NCBI GenBank assembly: GCA_947494565.1 | Contig: CANLVG010000003.1 | Span: 186,001-250,000 of the forward strand | Length of the DNA stretch: 64,000 nucleotides | Origin: an uncultured Flavobacteriaceae bacterium | GTDB lineage: Bacteria; Bacteroidota; Bacteroidia; Flavobacteriales; Flavobacteriaceae | Reading direction: 5' to 3' | Shown: one piece after another, positions 27,191 to 35,670 of the stretch | Position numbering within the stretch: position 1 is the stretch's first letter | Layout of the letters: each line of letters opens with the position of its first letter | Translations under genes and position numbers: made by a program | The notes under the pieces: generated by a model | The model's input: the letters and a program-made list of their open reading frames with translations, nothing else | Told to the model about the DNA's origin: nothing | Databases searched by the model: none

Positions 27191-28316
27191 TCTGTCTATT
27201 CGTCTTCTTTAGAATTTGACTTAATTTGTTTAGGGTCGTTTTTAATTTTTCTGTTTCCATATAGCCAAAACCTAATCGAAAATAGCGTTTAGATTCGCCA
27301 AACCATTCTCCATTTGCTATTTGAATTCCCATCTTTTTTGATTGGCTGTAAAATTCTTCAACGGCGTCTTGGGTAAATCGTTCCTCCTTTAACTTTATAC
27401 AACAAAGTGCCCCTGCTTTTGGTTCAACCCAACTAATAAGTTCATTATTTTTCGCAACCCAATTTCTAGTTGACGTTAACCCTTTTATGGAATGATTTCT
27501 TCGACTTTTGAAAATTTCAAGTTCTTTGTCAAGCACTTTTAATGCTACAAATTCATCCAATACGGAATTTGAAATTACAGTATTCACTTTGGCGACCCCA
27601 ACGTGCTCGATAAATTCTGGATCACTCGATTGAAGCCAGCCAATTCTTAGCCCTGGAGTACCATGACATTTGGATAAAGACGAAATGGTAATGATATTAT
27701 CCCGTAGACCGGCATAAGTTGGAAGTACATCGTTAGCTCCATAGGTGGCTTCGCGATAGGTTTCATCAATGATTAGTTTACAGCTCGGATAGTGATGATG
27801 TAGTCGGTCTGAAATTTCTAATATTTCGGCACTGCTATGAATTGTTCCAGACGGATTTAAAGGAGAAACCAAAATAATTAACCTTGTTTTATTCGTTATT
27901 TTAGAAAATAATTCACTTATATCTATTCGGTATTCCTCTTCAAACAGCAACTTGATCAATACTCTTTTAAACCCTAAACTTTCGATTAAGTCCATGGTAG
28001 GAGGGAAGTTGGGTTGTACGGTGATAACTTCATCTTGGTGCTCACACAAGCAAAGCATCGCTAACAAAGTGCCAAATGCAGCGCCATTTGTGATTACTAT
28101 TTGATTTTGGTCAACCTGCAGTTTATCTCCAATTTTTTTTCGCAGTTTTTTATTACCCTGAGACGTTCCATACTCCAATTTGAGATTCATTAATTCTTTG
28201 GAAAAATCATCATCCCAAATTTCATTGAGAATGAGGTCCATGTTTGTACTTTCGGCAAGATTAAATTCTAATCTTTCATCTAAAAGTGTAATGATATCGT
28301 TAACCGGAAATTTCAT
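27168..28316 (-). CDS. PLP-dependent aminotransferase class I/II
   Basis: The 382-residue fold-type I enzyme shows YGTSQGNKKLRKKI, the ITNGAAFG segment, a conserved SPLNPSGT motif, DETYRE (Asp for the pyridine nitrogen) and SLSKCHGTPGLRIGW with the PLP-binding lysine near residue 220. It is a cytosolic transaminase or lyase whose substrate is not readable. It lies between the FMN split-barrel gene (3-base gap) and the cupin gene (overlap), all in one leftward unit that faces a PdxR/MocR regulator. Confidence 0.9.
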   Translation of the reverse strand: MKFPVNDIITLLDERLEFNLAESTNMDLILNEIWDDDFSKELMNLKLEYGTSQGNKKLRKKIGDKLQVDQNQIVITNGAAFGTLLAMLCLCEHQDEVITVQPNFPPTMDLIESLGFKRVLIKLLFEEEYRIDISELFSKITNKTRLIILVSPLNPSGTIHSSAEILEISDRLHHHYPSCKLIIDETYREATYGANDVLPTYAGLRDNIITISSLSKCHGTPGLRIGWLQSSDPEFIEHVGVAKVNTVISNSVLDEFVALKVLDKELEIFKSRRNHSIKGLTSTRNWVAKNNELISWVEPKAGALCCIKLKEERFTQDAVEEFYSQSKKMGIQIANGEWFGESKRYFRLGFGYMETEKLKTTLNKLSQILKKTNRQNEEIQRK

Positions 28317-28318
28317 TC

Positions 28319-28978
28319 TTACTGATTGAACTGATAATAATCTAAAACGTGTTTTGGTATGTCCATTTTCTGGGGTAGGCCGGTATCAGGTATGGGATAT
28401 TCCGCAACTTGCTTTAAAGGTACTAAACCAGCCCAAACATCTAAGTTGTAATCTTCGGGTTCATCGGCCACTCCAACATCCCTTATTTTGGCTGAAGCGG
28501 TTTCAATAGTCATTTCCACCACCAATGTTCTGTCCACCTCTTCAGGATGCATTGATCTGATTCCGTCCCAACGCCCCTTCATCATATGTTCCATAAAGCA
28601 AAAAAGAGCTGCTTCTTTTTCTTTCGGATTTTCAAGGTTTTTGATTGGGCCGAATAGCGTCGCTGATCGGTAATTTACCGAGTGATGTAACCCAGAACGA
28701 GCTAAGACCAAGGCATCTAAATGCATTACGGTCATGCTCATTTCCTTGGCTTCCAACAAGGCCAATAACATCCTATTTGCTTGGGAACCGTGTAAGTATA
28801 TTTTATTGTCTTTTCGTCCATAAGCCATTGGTAGCGTAATTGCGCTGCCCTTATATACATAACTGACATGGCCGATAAAACCGGCATCTAAAATAGTATT
28901 GATTTTTTCAACATCGTAAGTAGCTCTGATTTTCCCACGTTTTACTCTGTTCAATTTTGATTTTGAATACTCTTGCAT
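28319..28978 (-). CDS. Pyridoxamine 5'-phosphate oxidase-related FMN-binding protein
   Basis: The 219-residue protein is an FMN split-barrel protein of the Pyridox_ox_2/NimA-like group. It shows GFIGHVSYVYKGSAITLPMAYGRKDNKIYLHGSQANRM at its start and a WAGLVPL segment near residue 185. Such proteins bind FMN or related cofactors and often accompany PdxR-type regulators. It is the first gene of the leftward unit and is divergent from the regulator gene across 129 bases with paired repeats, so it is probably the main regulated gene. Confidence 0.85.
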   Translation of the reverse strand: MQEYSKSKLNRVKRGKIRATYDVEKINTILDAGFIGHVSYVYKGSAITLPMAYGRKDNKIYLHGSQANRMLLALLEAKEMSMTVMHLDALVLARSGLHHSVNYRSATLFGPIKNLENPKEKEAALFCFMEHMMKGRWDGIRSMHPEEVDRTLVVEMTIETASAKIRDVGVADEPEDYNLDVWAGLVPLKQVAEYPIPDTGLPQKMDIPKHVLDYYQFNQ

Positions 28979-29063
28979 AGCTCTAGTTTATTGATACTTG
29001 TTTTCACAAAGCCGAAGTTCTTTTGGTGTTTTTTGTTTCGATAGTTCAAAAATATTATATTTA

Positions 29064-29107
29064 TGGACTACGAAAGTATTCCAGAATAAATATAATAAGT
29101 AGTCCAG
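29064..29107. promoter_or_regulatory. Putative PdxR/MocR operator repeats
   Basis: The intergenic region holds TGGACTAC (29064-29071), its exact reverse complement GTAGTCCA (29099-29106), and a third related copy GTATTCCAG (29076-29084), which with GTAGTCCAG (29099-29107) forms a direct repeat with one mismatch. The last copy abuts the ATG of the regulator gene, suggesting autorepression. MocR regulators commonly bind such repeats as dimers. Confidence 0.5.
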
Positions 29108-30601
29108 ATGTTTCCTTATAAAACTAGTATTGAATTTGATAGAAAAAATAGTCAAGCGCTGTATTTACAGTTGGCAAATCAAATTATTCAATTCATAAAA
29201 AATCAAACCTTAGGCCCCAATACCAGACTTCCTGGTAGTAGAACTTTAGCAAAACAGCTTAATGTTCATAGGAAAACCATTGTTGCTTGCTATGAAGAGT
29301 TATCGCTTCAAGGGTGGGTGGAAAGTGTCCCTAAAAAGGGAACTTTCGTACTGCGCAATTTGCCGGTGCTGCAACAACAAAAACTAAAGGAGTTAAAGAC
29401 TGATGGTTTGCGAGTAAATGTTGGCTTTTCTTTTTATGGGAATCCGATCTTACAAACTAAGTCGACGAAAAGGGAAGACGGTTTCATGTATTTCAATGAT
29501 GGTATTTCAGATGGTAGATTAACGCCAATAGATGAAATCGCTAGGACGTATAGAAGGATTTCCGCAAAAAAGACAGTGTTTGAACATTTGTCGTATGGTT
29601 CTACTTACGGTAATGATACATTACGCGAGGTATTGGTTGCTTATTTAAATGCCACCAGAGGTTTGCATGGTACCAAGGTTAATGTACTGATTACGCGTGG
29701 CAGCCAGATGGGAATATGGCTGTCCTCGCAGTTATTGCTTCAGAAAGATGATGTCATTGTGGTTGGTAAAACCAATTATGCCTCTGCTGATGCTACTTTT
29801 TTATACCAAAAAGCAAGAATAGAACGTGTTTCGGTCGATGAAGACGGAATAGTGACAGAAGCTATTGAAAAACTATGTAAACAACAACAGATTAAAGCCG
29901 TATATGTCACGTCGCATCACCACCATCCGACAACAGTAACCCTTTCTGCAAAAAGGAGAATACATCTCTTAAACCTATCAAGACAATACAATTTTGCCAT
30001 TATTGAAGATGATTACGATTACGACTTTAATTATAATCATGCCCCAATATTGCCATTGGCGAGTCACGACACAAACGGAAATGTCATTTATATCGGTTCG
30101 GTTTGTAAAACAGTTGCTCCTGTTTATCGTGTAGGTTACTTAATTGCTTCAAAAGAATTTGTAGATGAAGCTGCGAAGTTGAGAGGTTTTGTCGACCGGC
30201 AAGGTGATGCATTATTGGAGTTAACCTTCGCTGATTTTATTAAATCAGGAGATTTAGATAGGCATATTCGCAAAGTGATGAAAATCTACGAAAAACGTCG
30301 CGATCTGTTCTGCACACTTTTAAAGGACAAATTAGGCAGTTATTTTCATTTTGAAATTCCTAAAGGGGGCATGGCGGTTTGGGTAAAGTTAAAATCGGAC
30401 TATTCTTGGGAGACTATCTCCGCAGTTGCACGAAAACATAGATTGGGAATAGGCAATTGGCAACGCTATGATAGCGCTGAATTAGGACACAATTATATAA
30501 GAATTGGTTTTGCGGCGTATAATGAAGAAGAAATCGGTGAATTGATAAACAGGTTAAAAAGAACAATCGATGACGTGAAAAGGGCCGAACATCATCGTTA
30601 A
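29108..30601 (+). CDS. PdxR/MocR-type GntR regulator with aminotransferase domain
   Basis: The 497-residue protein has a GntR winged helix at about residues 10-80 (LPGSRTLAKQLNVHRKTIVACYEELSLQGWVESVPKKGTF) and a fold-type I aminotransferase-like domain from about 115 to 490, with a DDYDYDF segment and SVCKTVAP holding the PLP lysine. MocR proteins use PLP as cofactor or effector; PdxR members control vitamin B6 metabolism, others control GABA or other amino compounds. It faces an FMN split-barrel gene and an aminotransferase gene, which suggests that it regulates them. The exact effector is unknown. Confidence 0.9.
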   Translation: MFPYKTSIEFDRKNSQALYLQLANQIIQFIKNQTLGPNTRLPGSRTLAKQLNVHRKTIVACYEELSLQGWVESVPKKGTFVLRNLPVLQQQKLKELKTDGLRVNVGFSFYGNPILQTKSTKREDGFMYFNDGISDGRLTPIDEIARTYRRISAKKTVFEHLSYGSTYGNDTLREVLVAYLNATRGLHGTKVNVLITRGSQMGIWLSSQLLLQKDDVIVVGKTNYASADATFLYQKARIERVSVDEDGIVTEAIEKLCKQQQIKAVYVTSHHHHPTTVTLSAKRRIHLLNLSRQYNFAIIEDDYDYDFNYNHAPILPLASHDTNGNVIYIGSVCKTVAPVYRVGYLIASKEFVDEAAKLRGFVDRQGDALLELTFADFIKSGDLDRHIRKVMKIYEKRRDLFCTLLKDKLGSYFHFEIPKGGMAVWVKLKSDYSWETISAVARKHRLGIGNWQRYDSAELGHNYIRIGFAAYNEEEIGELINRLKRTIDDVKRAEHHR

Positions 30602-30950
30602 CTGTTTGTACCCTTTTTGATACTTGAATTATATAGCCATTACACTTCCTTGAAACAGATACTGGTGTCTTAACACTGTCAGTTCAGTATCCGGAGGAAT
30701 CAATGGTGCAGCTAAGATTGGGACAGGGTCATGGTGGATAGCATATCTTATAAGTCCTAAGACAATACATCCTGGTCATCAATTCACCTACAGTACCCTA
30801 GTGCTACGCGAATCGAGCGGCATAAGTACAAAGGCTCAGGTTGGAACTATCTTGAAGCCTATTTTGGTGGCGTGTTCTAAAAAAGAGGGGTAACAGAACT
30901 TTACGAGGGTAAAGGTTGAAAGTCCCGCCAAGCGCTGTTTCATAGGACTT
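30602..30950. other. Intergenic region with possible decayed coding remnants
   Basis: About 350 bases between two convergent genes. Two overlapping plus-strand frames without start codons are open: 30654-30893 and 30761-30880. The latter reads like a C-terminus rich in aromatic residues (KYKGSGWNYLEAYFGG). Neither has a start or recognisable family, so they may be remnants or chance. A weak 7-bp inverted repeat (30919-30925 with 30945-30951) borders the hydrolase stop. Confidence 0.3.
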
Positions 30951-32165
30951 TTACAAATCCTTTATTTGTATACCATATTTCCATAGTTCATCAAAAATAG
31001 CTCTAGTATTTGCTCCACCTGTATTGCTGAATAAAATAACCCCAACCTCTTTTGAAAGATTACAAAACATATCGGTGCTTACTCCATAATCACTACCCCC
31101 GTGGCCAATTAAGGTTACATCACGCTTTGTAGACCAAAAAATACCCGAGTTCTTGTTCGGTTCTTTCAAATTGATGTTTTCTGGCCTGCTGGCCTCCGTA
31201 AATTGAAACTTCAACATTTCATCAACAGTTTCTTTTTTTAAGATTCTCGTATCTTGATAAAGTCCTTGATTCAACAAGGCAATGAAAAAACTGGACAAAT
31301 CTGAAACTGACGTATGTACACCACCATCTGGATAGGTTACCAAACTGTACAACGGAATGATTTCTAACGAATCCCCTATTTTTTCGTATTGCTTTGAATG
31401 CTTGTCCAAGTCCACTTCTGCTAAAGACCAACATGTTTCGAGCATTTTCAAGCGCTTAAAAATTTTCTCTCCAGCATATTCCCATAATTTTTGCCCGGTT
31501 ACCGATTCTATGATATAGCCAGCCAAACCTGCGGCAATATTTGAATAGTCACGATAGGTTCCTGGTTTTTTATTCATGAAGTTTTTCTTTGAATAGTGTT
31601 CTCCATTTGGCGTAAAATAATTTGCTAAGAAATCTCCTAAGTCTTCTGGCTTTGCATTACCATAGTGATAGGTCTTGTCATAAACCTCATAATCATCTAC
31701 TAAACTAGAGGTGTGGGTGGCCAACTGTCTTAATGTTATTTTTTCTTTCGGAAAGTATGGGTTTGTGACCTTAAAAGGCAAATAGGTATTTATATCAGCA
31801 TCTAAAGAAAGTAATCCAGATTCTACAGCACTCATTAATAAGGCACCTGTAAAGGTTTTGCTTATTGATGCTATACTCATTGCGGTCTTTGACGTAAATG
31901 GCGTTTTCTTCTCTTTGTCCGCATGGCCATAGCCTTTCATCCAAACGAGTTCTTTATTGACGATAATTGCAGCCCCAAGACCCACAATCCCTGATTCTTT
32001 CATTCTCATACTAATGAAACTATCTATCGGTTTCATTAAATTTTGTATTTCTGAGGACTCTACCTTAGAACTTGAGACATACTCCTTCTTGGTTTTTTTA
32101 CTAAAGCAGGAGAGAAGTATGAGCGAGAAAAAACAGATGACGTTGACACGAATTATTTTCTTCAT
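30951..32165 (-). CDS. Serine hydrolase of the beta-lactamase (class C / PBP4*) family, lipoprotein
   Basis: The 404-residue protein has a lipoprotein signal peptide with LLSC at about residues 17-20. The catalytic serine and lysine lie in SISKTFTG (SxxK) near residue 100. The YSN motif follows in YRDYSNIAAGLAGY near 205, and an HGGSDYG segment near 355 replaces the usual KTG box. This is typical of class C beta-lactamase-related esterases and D-aminopeptidases rather than antibiotic-resistance enzymes. It is probably periplasmic and lipid-anchored. It is divergent from an Lrp-type regulator. Confidence 0.88.
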   Translation of the reverse strand: MKKIIRVNVICFFSLILLSCFSKKTKKEYVSSSKVESSEIQNLMKPIDSFISMRMKESGIVGLGAAIIVNKELVWMKGYGHADKEKKTPFTSKTAMSIASISKTFTGALLMSAVESGLLSLDADINTYLPFKVTNPYFPKEKITLRQLATHTSSLVDDYEVYDKTYHYGNAKPEDLGDFLANYFTPNGEHYSKKNFMNKKPGTYRDYSNIAAGLAGYIIESVTGQKLWEYAGEKIFKRLKMLETCWSLAEVDLDKHSKQYEKIGDSLEIIPLYSLVTYPDGGVHTSVSDLSSFFIALLNQGLYQDTRILKKETVDEMLKFQFTEASRPENINLKEPNKNSGIFWSTKRDVTLIGHGGSDYGVSTDMFCNLSKEVGVILFSNTGGANTRAIFDELWKYGIQIKDL

Positions 32166-32243
32166 TTATGCTGATTTTTAGCTATGATTTCATGAAGTAA
32201 ATATATTCGAAGTAAAAACGGTAAGTGTAGTTTATTTGCGTAA

Positions 32244-32265
32244 ATTACCTGATTGAACAGGTAAT
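32244..32265. promoter_or_regulatory. Palindromic operator candidate for the Lrp-type regulator
   Basis: ATTACCTG and CAGGTAAT are perfect inverted repeats separated by six bases, in the 133-base gap between the divergent hydrolase and Lrp/AsnC genes. Lrp-family proteins bind such AT-rich dyads, so this could control both promoters. Confidence 0.45.
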
Positions 32266-32298
32266 AAAACCTATTATTGATACTATTTTGATCAAATT

Positions 32299-32760
32299 AT
32301 GCAAGAAATTGATGATGTAGATAAAAAATTGCTCGCTCAGCTCCAAAAAAATAATAGACTAAGCTCCAAGGAACTTGGAGAAATCGTGAATTTAAGTACG
32401 AGTGCGGTACAGCGAAGAATTCAAAGACTTAGAGACAAAAAAATCATTGAAGCTGACGTATCCATACTATCTCCTGATTTAGTCGGGCTTACGGTTTCAT
32501 GTATTGTATATGTTTCACTAATACACGGTAGTTCAAAAGTTATAGATATGTTTAAAAAAAGACTGACTTCTTGCTCAGAGGTAATGCAGTGTTATTATGT
32601 GGCGGGGGTTTACGATTTTGTTTTAATTCTAAACATGAGGGACATGAAGCACTACGAAAAATTTTCAAAGGATTATTTTATGGACAATACGGACGTAAAG
32701 CAATTTCATACCCACGTGGTTATTGACAGGGTTAAGGTGGGGTTTAATATTGATATTTAG
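32299..32760 (+). CDS. Lrp/AsnC family transcriptional regulator
   Basis: The 153-residue protein begins with a DNA-binding domain of Lrp type (DDVDKKLLAQLQKNNRLSSKELGEIVNLSTSAVQRRIQRLRDKKII), followed by the alpha-beta RAM ligand-binding domain of about 80 residues. Members sense amino acids or related compounds and act as dimers or octamers. It is a single gene, divergent from the serine hydrolase, with a palindrome between them. Length is normal. Confidence 0.93.
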   Translation: MQEIDDVDKKLLAQLQKNNRLSSKELGEIVNLSTSAVQRRIQRLRDKKIIEADVSILSPDLVGLTVSCIVYVSLIHGSSKVIDMFKKRLTSCSEVMQCYYVAGVYDFVLILNMRDMKHYEKFSKDYFMDNTDVKQFHTHVVIDRVKVGFNIDI

Positions 32761-32904
32761 AGGTTTTGATAAATGAGAATGACCTTACCGACGAAAGGGA
32801 ATACCCTTAGTTTCATAGCGGATTAACAAAGGAACTTCTAGCGGCCTGCATAGTTCGTAAAATATTGGTAATTCTATATTCCCCGTAACTCTTTGAGCCA
32901 CCGT

Positions 32905-33060
32905 TTACCTCAATGCATTTAGAATATAATTAGGAATCATTTCGTTTGGAAGGGTATTTTTTCCGTTAAGGGCGTAGGAGTTATAGTTACCTCCGGTGAA
33001 AATGGTAATCATATCTTGCTCGGGCTAAATATTAACTTTGGCTACGAATTGCTTATGTAA
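32905..33060 (-). pseudogene. Decayed C-terminal remnant of a serine hydrolase (beta-lactamase-related)
   Basis: On the minus strand a frame ending at 32905 reads PEQDMITIFTGGNYN...LPNEMIPNYILNAL, which is the typical C-terminus of Bacteroidota class C beta-lactamase-related proteins. Immediately upstream in the same frame is a TAG (33025-33027), preceded by a degraded stretch (FVAKVNI) and more stops. No intact gene exists. This is a vestige of a gene lost here, possibly by recombination. I recognise the motif by eye only. Confidence 0.5.
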
Positions 33061-33157
33061 CCTCTATAGTATAAAACACCGTATGGTTTTTCATAGGTGT
33101 TTCTTCGATTGATGAATATGGACTCCGTTGAAGTTAAAGATTTTTTTAGTGTATTGA

Positions 33158-33202
33158 ACCCTATTGAATTTCATTTTGCAAGCGATCAGAATTCAATAGG
33201 GT
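33158..33202. terminator. 13-bp inverted repeat after the NHL-repeat gene
   Basis: ACCCTATTGAATT and AATTCAATAGGGT pair perfectly around a 19-base loop, starting about 14 bases beyond the leftward stop. A T-rich run follows on the plus strand, so it could also end rightward transcription. Probably a (bidirectional) terminator. Confidence 0.5.
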
Positions 33203-33215
33203 CTTATCTTTTTAG

Positions 33216-34151
33216 TTAGAACCGTATGGCACGAAGCCCCGCTGTCCCGAATTGTGATATGTATAGAATTCTTCGGCGGTGATCGGCGGCAATGCCATTT
33301 GGTCGGGAAAAGGTAGCCTCATCCAAGGCTCCATCAGTATTCCCGTTTTCTCCTGTTCCTGCAAAGACCTCTACAGTTCCGTCAAAACCTACCTTATAGA
33401 TTTGATTCTCGTTGATGGCCGTAGCATAGATATTATGCTCGAAAATTGTCATGTACCCTACTGCGAAACCTTGGGTCAGATTTGGAATGTTAGCTATCAA
33501 AGAAACTTCTCCTTCTTGGGTAATCTTAAGAATATCAGCGGTGAAAAAATTGGCAACGATTACATTGCCTTCGAAATCAATATCGATTCCTACTCCTCCA
33601 AAAAGGCGGTCATCGGTTGCGAGTACCGATATGGTTCCATCCGGTAAAATTTTGTGCAGCGTGGGAGCAAAGAAATTGGCCGAGTAGATGATATCATGGT
33701 CATCTATGGCGAGTCCGGAAGGCCATCCTGCAATTTCACCCAGTTGCGTTGAGGTACCATCTGGGGCAAGTTTGACCAATACCCCGGAAACAGCATCGTT
33801 ATTGTTCTCGGTATTGAAATAAAGATTACCGTAACTATCTTGCACACTGCCCATGGGCGCTTCGAATCCGTCAGCCTTTATCGTAATGCCGCGCTTGGTT
33901 ATTTCAAAGACCTGTGTACCATTGTATTTGCCCAGTTCGGCATCGAAAACACCAAAGTTGGAAGCAAAAATAGTTCCATCGGATGCGACATGTAGCCCGT
34001 CGTTGGCGGGAAAGTCTTCGCCGATTATCGTTGTAACTTTTTGTCGTTTCGGAACACCGCCTACATAGTCCTTAAAACAGGAAGTTAAGGATAGCATACC
34101 TAGGCATGCCAATAGTATTCCGATTTTACTGAATAGGTTTCTTTTTTTCAT
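33216..34151 (-). CDS. NHL/SMP-30-type beta-propeller lipoprotein
   Basis: The 311-residue protein starts with a lipoprotein signal peptide with LTSC at about residues 22-25. The mature part repeats blade motifs of the form DGTIFASNF, GNLYFNTEN, DIIYSANFF, GNVIVANFF, NIYATAINENQIYKV and GIAADHRRRILYISQFG, forming a six-bladed propeller like SMP-30/gluconolactonase or NHL-repeat proteins. Some relatives are lactonases, but no catalytic set can be confirmed. It is probably membrane-anchored and periplasmic or surface-exposed. The AraC-type gene upstream on the same strand could regulate it. Confidence 0.82.
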   Translation of the reverse strand: MKKRNLFSKIGILLACLGMLSLTSCFKDYVGGVPKRQKVTTIIGEDFPANDGLHVASDGTIFASNFGVFDAELGKYNGTQVFEITKRGITIKADGFEAPMGSVQDSYGNLYFNTENNNDAVSGVLVKLAPDGTSTQLGEIAGWPSGLAIDDHDIIYSANFFAPTLHKILPDGTISVLATDDRLFGGVGIDIDFEGNVIVANFFTADILKITQEGEVSLIANIPNLTQGFAVGYMTIFEHNIYATAINENQIYKVGFDGTVEVFAGTGENGNTDGALDEATFSRPNGIAADHRRRILYISQFGTAGLRAIRF

Positions 34152-34178
34152 CTTTTCAAAGTTTTAATTGTTAGTGTT

Positions 34179-34186
34179 CAAAACTA
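34179..34186 (-). promoter_or_regulatory. Putative -7 promoter element of the NHL-repeat gene
   Basis: On the minus strand TAGTTTTG matches TAnnTTTG. A TTG lies 25 bases upstream, slightly beyond the normal 17-23 spacing. Two CATTGT words about 10 bases apart occur in the same upstream region and may be a regulator site. Confidence 0.4.
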
Positions 34187-34234
34187 AAGTTCAGATGAGT
34201 GCTTATCGACACAATGGATACAATGACACCTTTT

Positions 34235-35368
34235 TCAAGCTACATTTGGGTTTTTTAGATATTCTTTAGGGGTGGTACCCAATTCCGATTTGAATACGCG
34301 GTTGAAGGTAGATTTGGAATTAAAACCAACATCCATGGCCATAGCCAATAGCGTATGGTTTTGATGTTCATTGTTATCGATTTTTTTTAAGAACGCATGG
34401 ATTCTATGGTTGTTTATGTATTCATAGAAAGAAGCCTGATAGACTTGATTCAACAGCCAAGAGAGGTTATTTGAAGAGGTGTTCAATTTATCGGCCAAGG
34501 TTTTAAGGGAAAGGTCAGCGTTCAGATAAATCTTTTCTTCCTCTATATAATAATGCAACCTTCTCTGTAATTTTTGAATCTCCTCAGGCTTTAAACGGTC
34601 ATTTTCGGATTTGGATTTGGGTTCAAACGGAATCCTGAATATATGGGGTTGCCTTAGGCTGAAATACCCTATACCATATATGAACAGGGGGGTTGAAATC
34701 CACATGGTGACGTAATTGATGTACTTGATCGGGCCAAGAAGAAAATGTGTACTTAGAAAACTAATCGCCCAAAGTGTGATAAAGAGTCCTAAAGTCGCTA
34801 GGAAAAACCAGAGATACGGTAGTACGCTTTGGTGGAATGATAGTTCCATTTCTTCTTTGTTGGAATACCTTTTGACCAACTGAAAGGTCTTTGTCCAATA
34901 CCAGATGAATGAAATCAATCCCGCCGCTTCTACGATAAAAAACATTAGGTTGAGTTTTCCGGAAAAGTAAATCTCATTAAATTCTTCAACAGAAAAATGT
35001 AAGGCCCAAAAGTAATAGCAAAGATGTAGCGCGGCAGGTATGTAATGCCACCATGACAATTGAAAAACAGGTTTTTCATTGAATACCAATCTTCTAGCAT
35101 AGCTATAGAGTAGGGGCCCGAAAAGAAAAATGGTCGTGTCTACAAGCACTCCAAAACGCCATACCCAGATTTCGGGAATGCGATATGCGGTAATCCGGCC
35201 GAAAAGCATGAGTACTGCGATTAAAAGTAAAAAGGATAAAATTTTGTTGGCAGGTTTGTTGCGATTATGGATAAGTCTTAGGGAAATAGATAAAAACAGC
35301 CCTTGGCTTACCCCTAAAAACAATACGAGATCTGTGAAATTCAAAAAGCCCATAGATTTCAATTTCAA
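34235..35368 (-). CDS. AraC family regulator with membrane N-terminal domain
   Basis: The 377-residue protein has an N-terminal half with about six to seven hydrophobic helices (residues about 10-245) and a cytoplasmic C-terminal AraC helix-turn-helix domain. The DNA-binding part runs from LSLKTLADKLNTSSNNLSWLLNQV to AMDVGFNSKSTFNRVFKSELGTTPKEYLK. Such membrane-bound AraC regulators are common in Flavobacteriia and probably sense an envelope signal. It lies directly upstream of the NHL-type lipoprotein gene, which is a likely target. The start may be the first ATG or the next, five codons later. Confidence 0.85.
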   Translation of the reverse strand: MKLKSMGFLNFTDLVLFLGVSQGLFLSISLRLIHNRNKPANKILSFLLLIAVLMLFGRITAYRIPEIWVWRFGVLVDTTIFLFGPLLYSYARRLVFNEKPVFQLSWWHYIPAALHLCYYFWALHFSVEEFNEIYFSGKLNLMFFIVEAAGLISFIWYWTKTFQLVKRYSNKEEMELSFHQSVLPYLWFFLATLGLFITLWAISFLSTHFLLGPIKYINYVTMWISTPLFIYGIGYFSLRQPHIFRIPFEPKSKSENDRLKPEEIQKLQRRLHYYIEEEKIYLNADLSLKTLADKLNTSSNNLSWLLNQVYQASFYEYINNHRIHAFLKKIDNNEHQNHTLLAMAMDVGFNSKSTFNRVFKSELGTTPKEYLKNPNVA

Positions 35369-35670
35369 TAGATCAAAAGTATGTTTTAAAATCGTAAGGA
35401 AGGTATCAATGGGTACGTTGGTACTTAAAGAGTAACCTCTTAGAGTAGATAATTACGGGACGATGAGCGGACTTAAAAAGGCAGCTTGGATGATCTAGTA
35501 TCTCGATTGATACTTATGCCGAATACAAAATAGATTGAAGAAAATGGGAAAATTCTGGAACCCGTTCGTTTTTTGGGAAATTAAAAGTTACACAAGGGCA
35601 AGCTGTCAAGACGATGTAGTAGTGCCTCATCCCTCCAAGCGTTTTGCCTTCGCCGGCATCCGCAATAGTT
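35369..35670. other. Intergenic region, nothing recognised
   Basis: About 300 bases between two leftward AraC-type genes. I see no hairpin, repeat or open frame with protein-like composition here. Confidence 0.5.

Noticed and set aside
30951-32165. Antibiotic-resistance beta-lactamase
   Set aside because: The motif set (SISK, YSN, HGG) and lipoprotein form match class C-related esterases and D-aminopeptidases rather than a true beta-lactamase.
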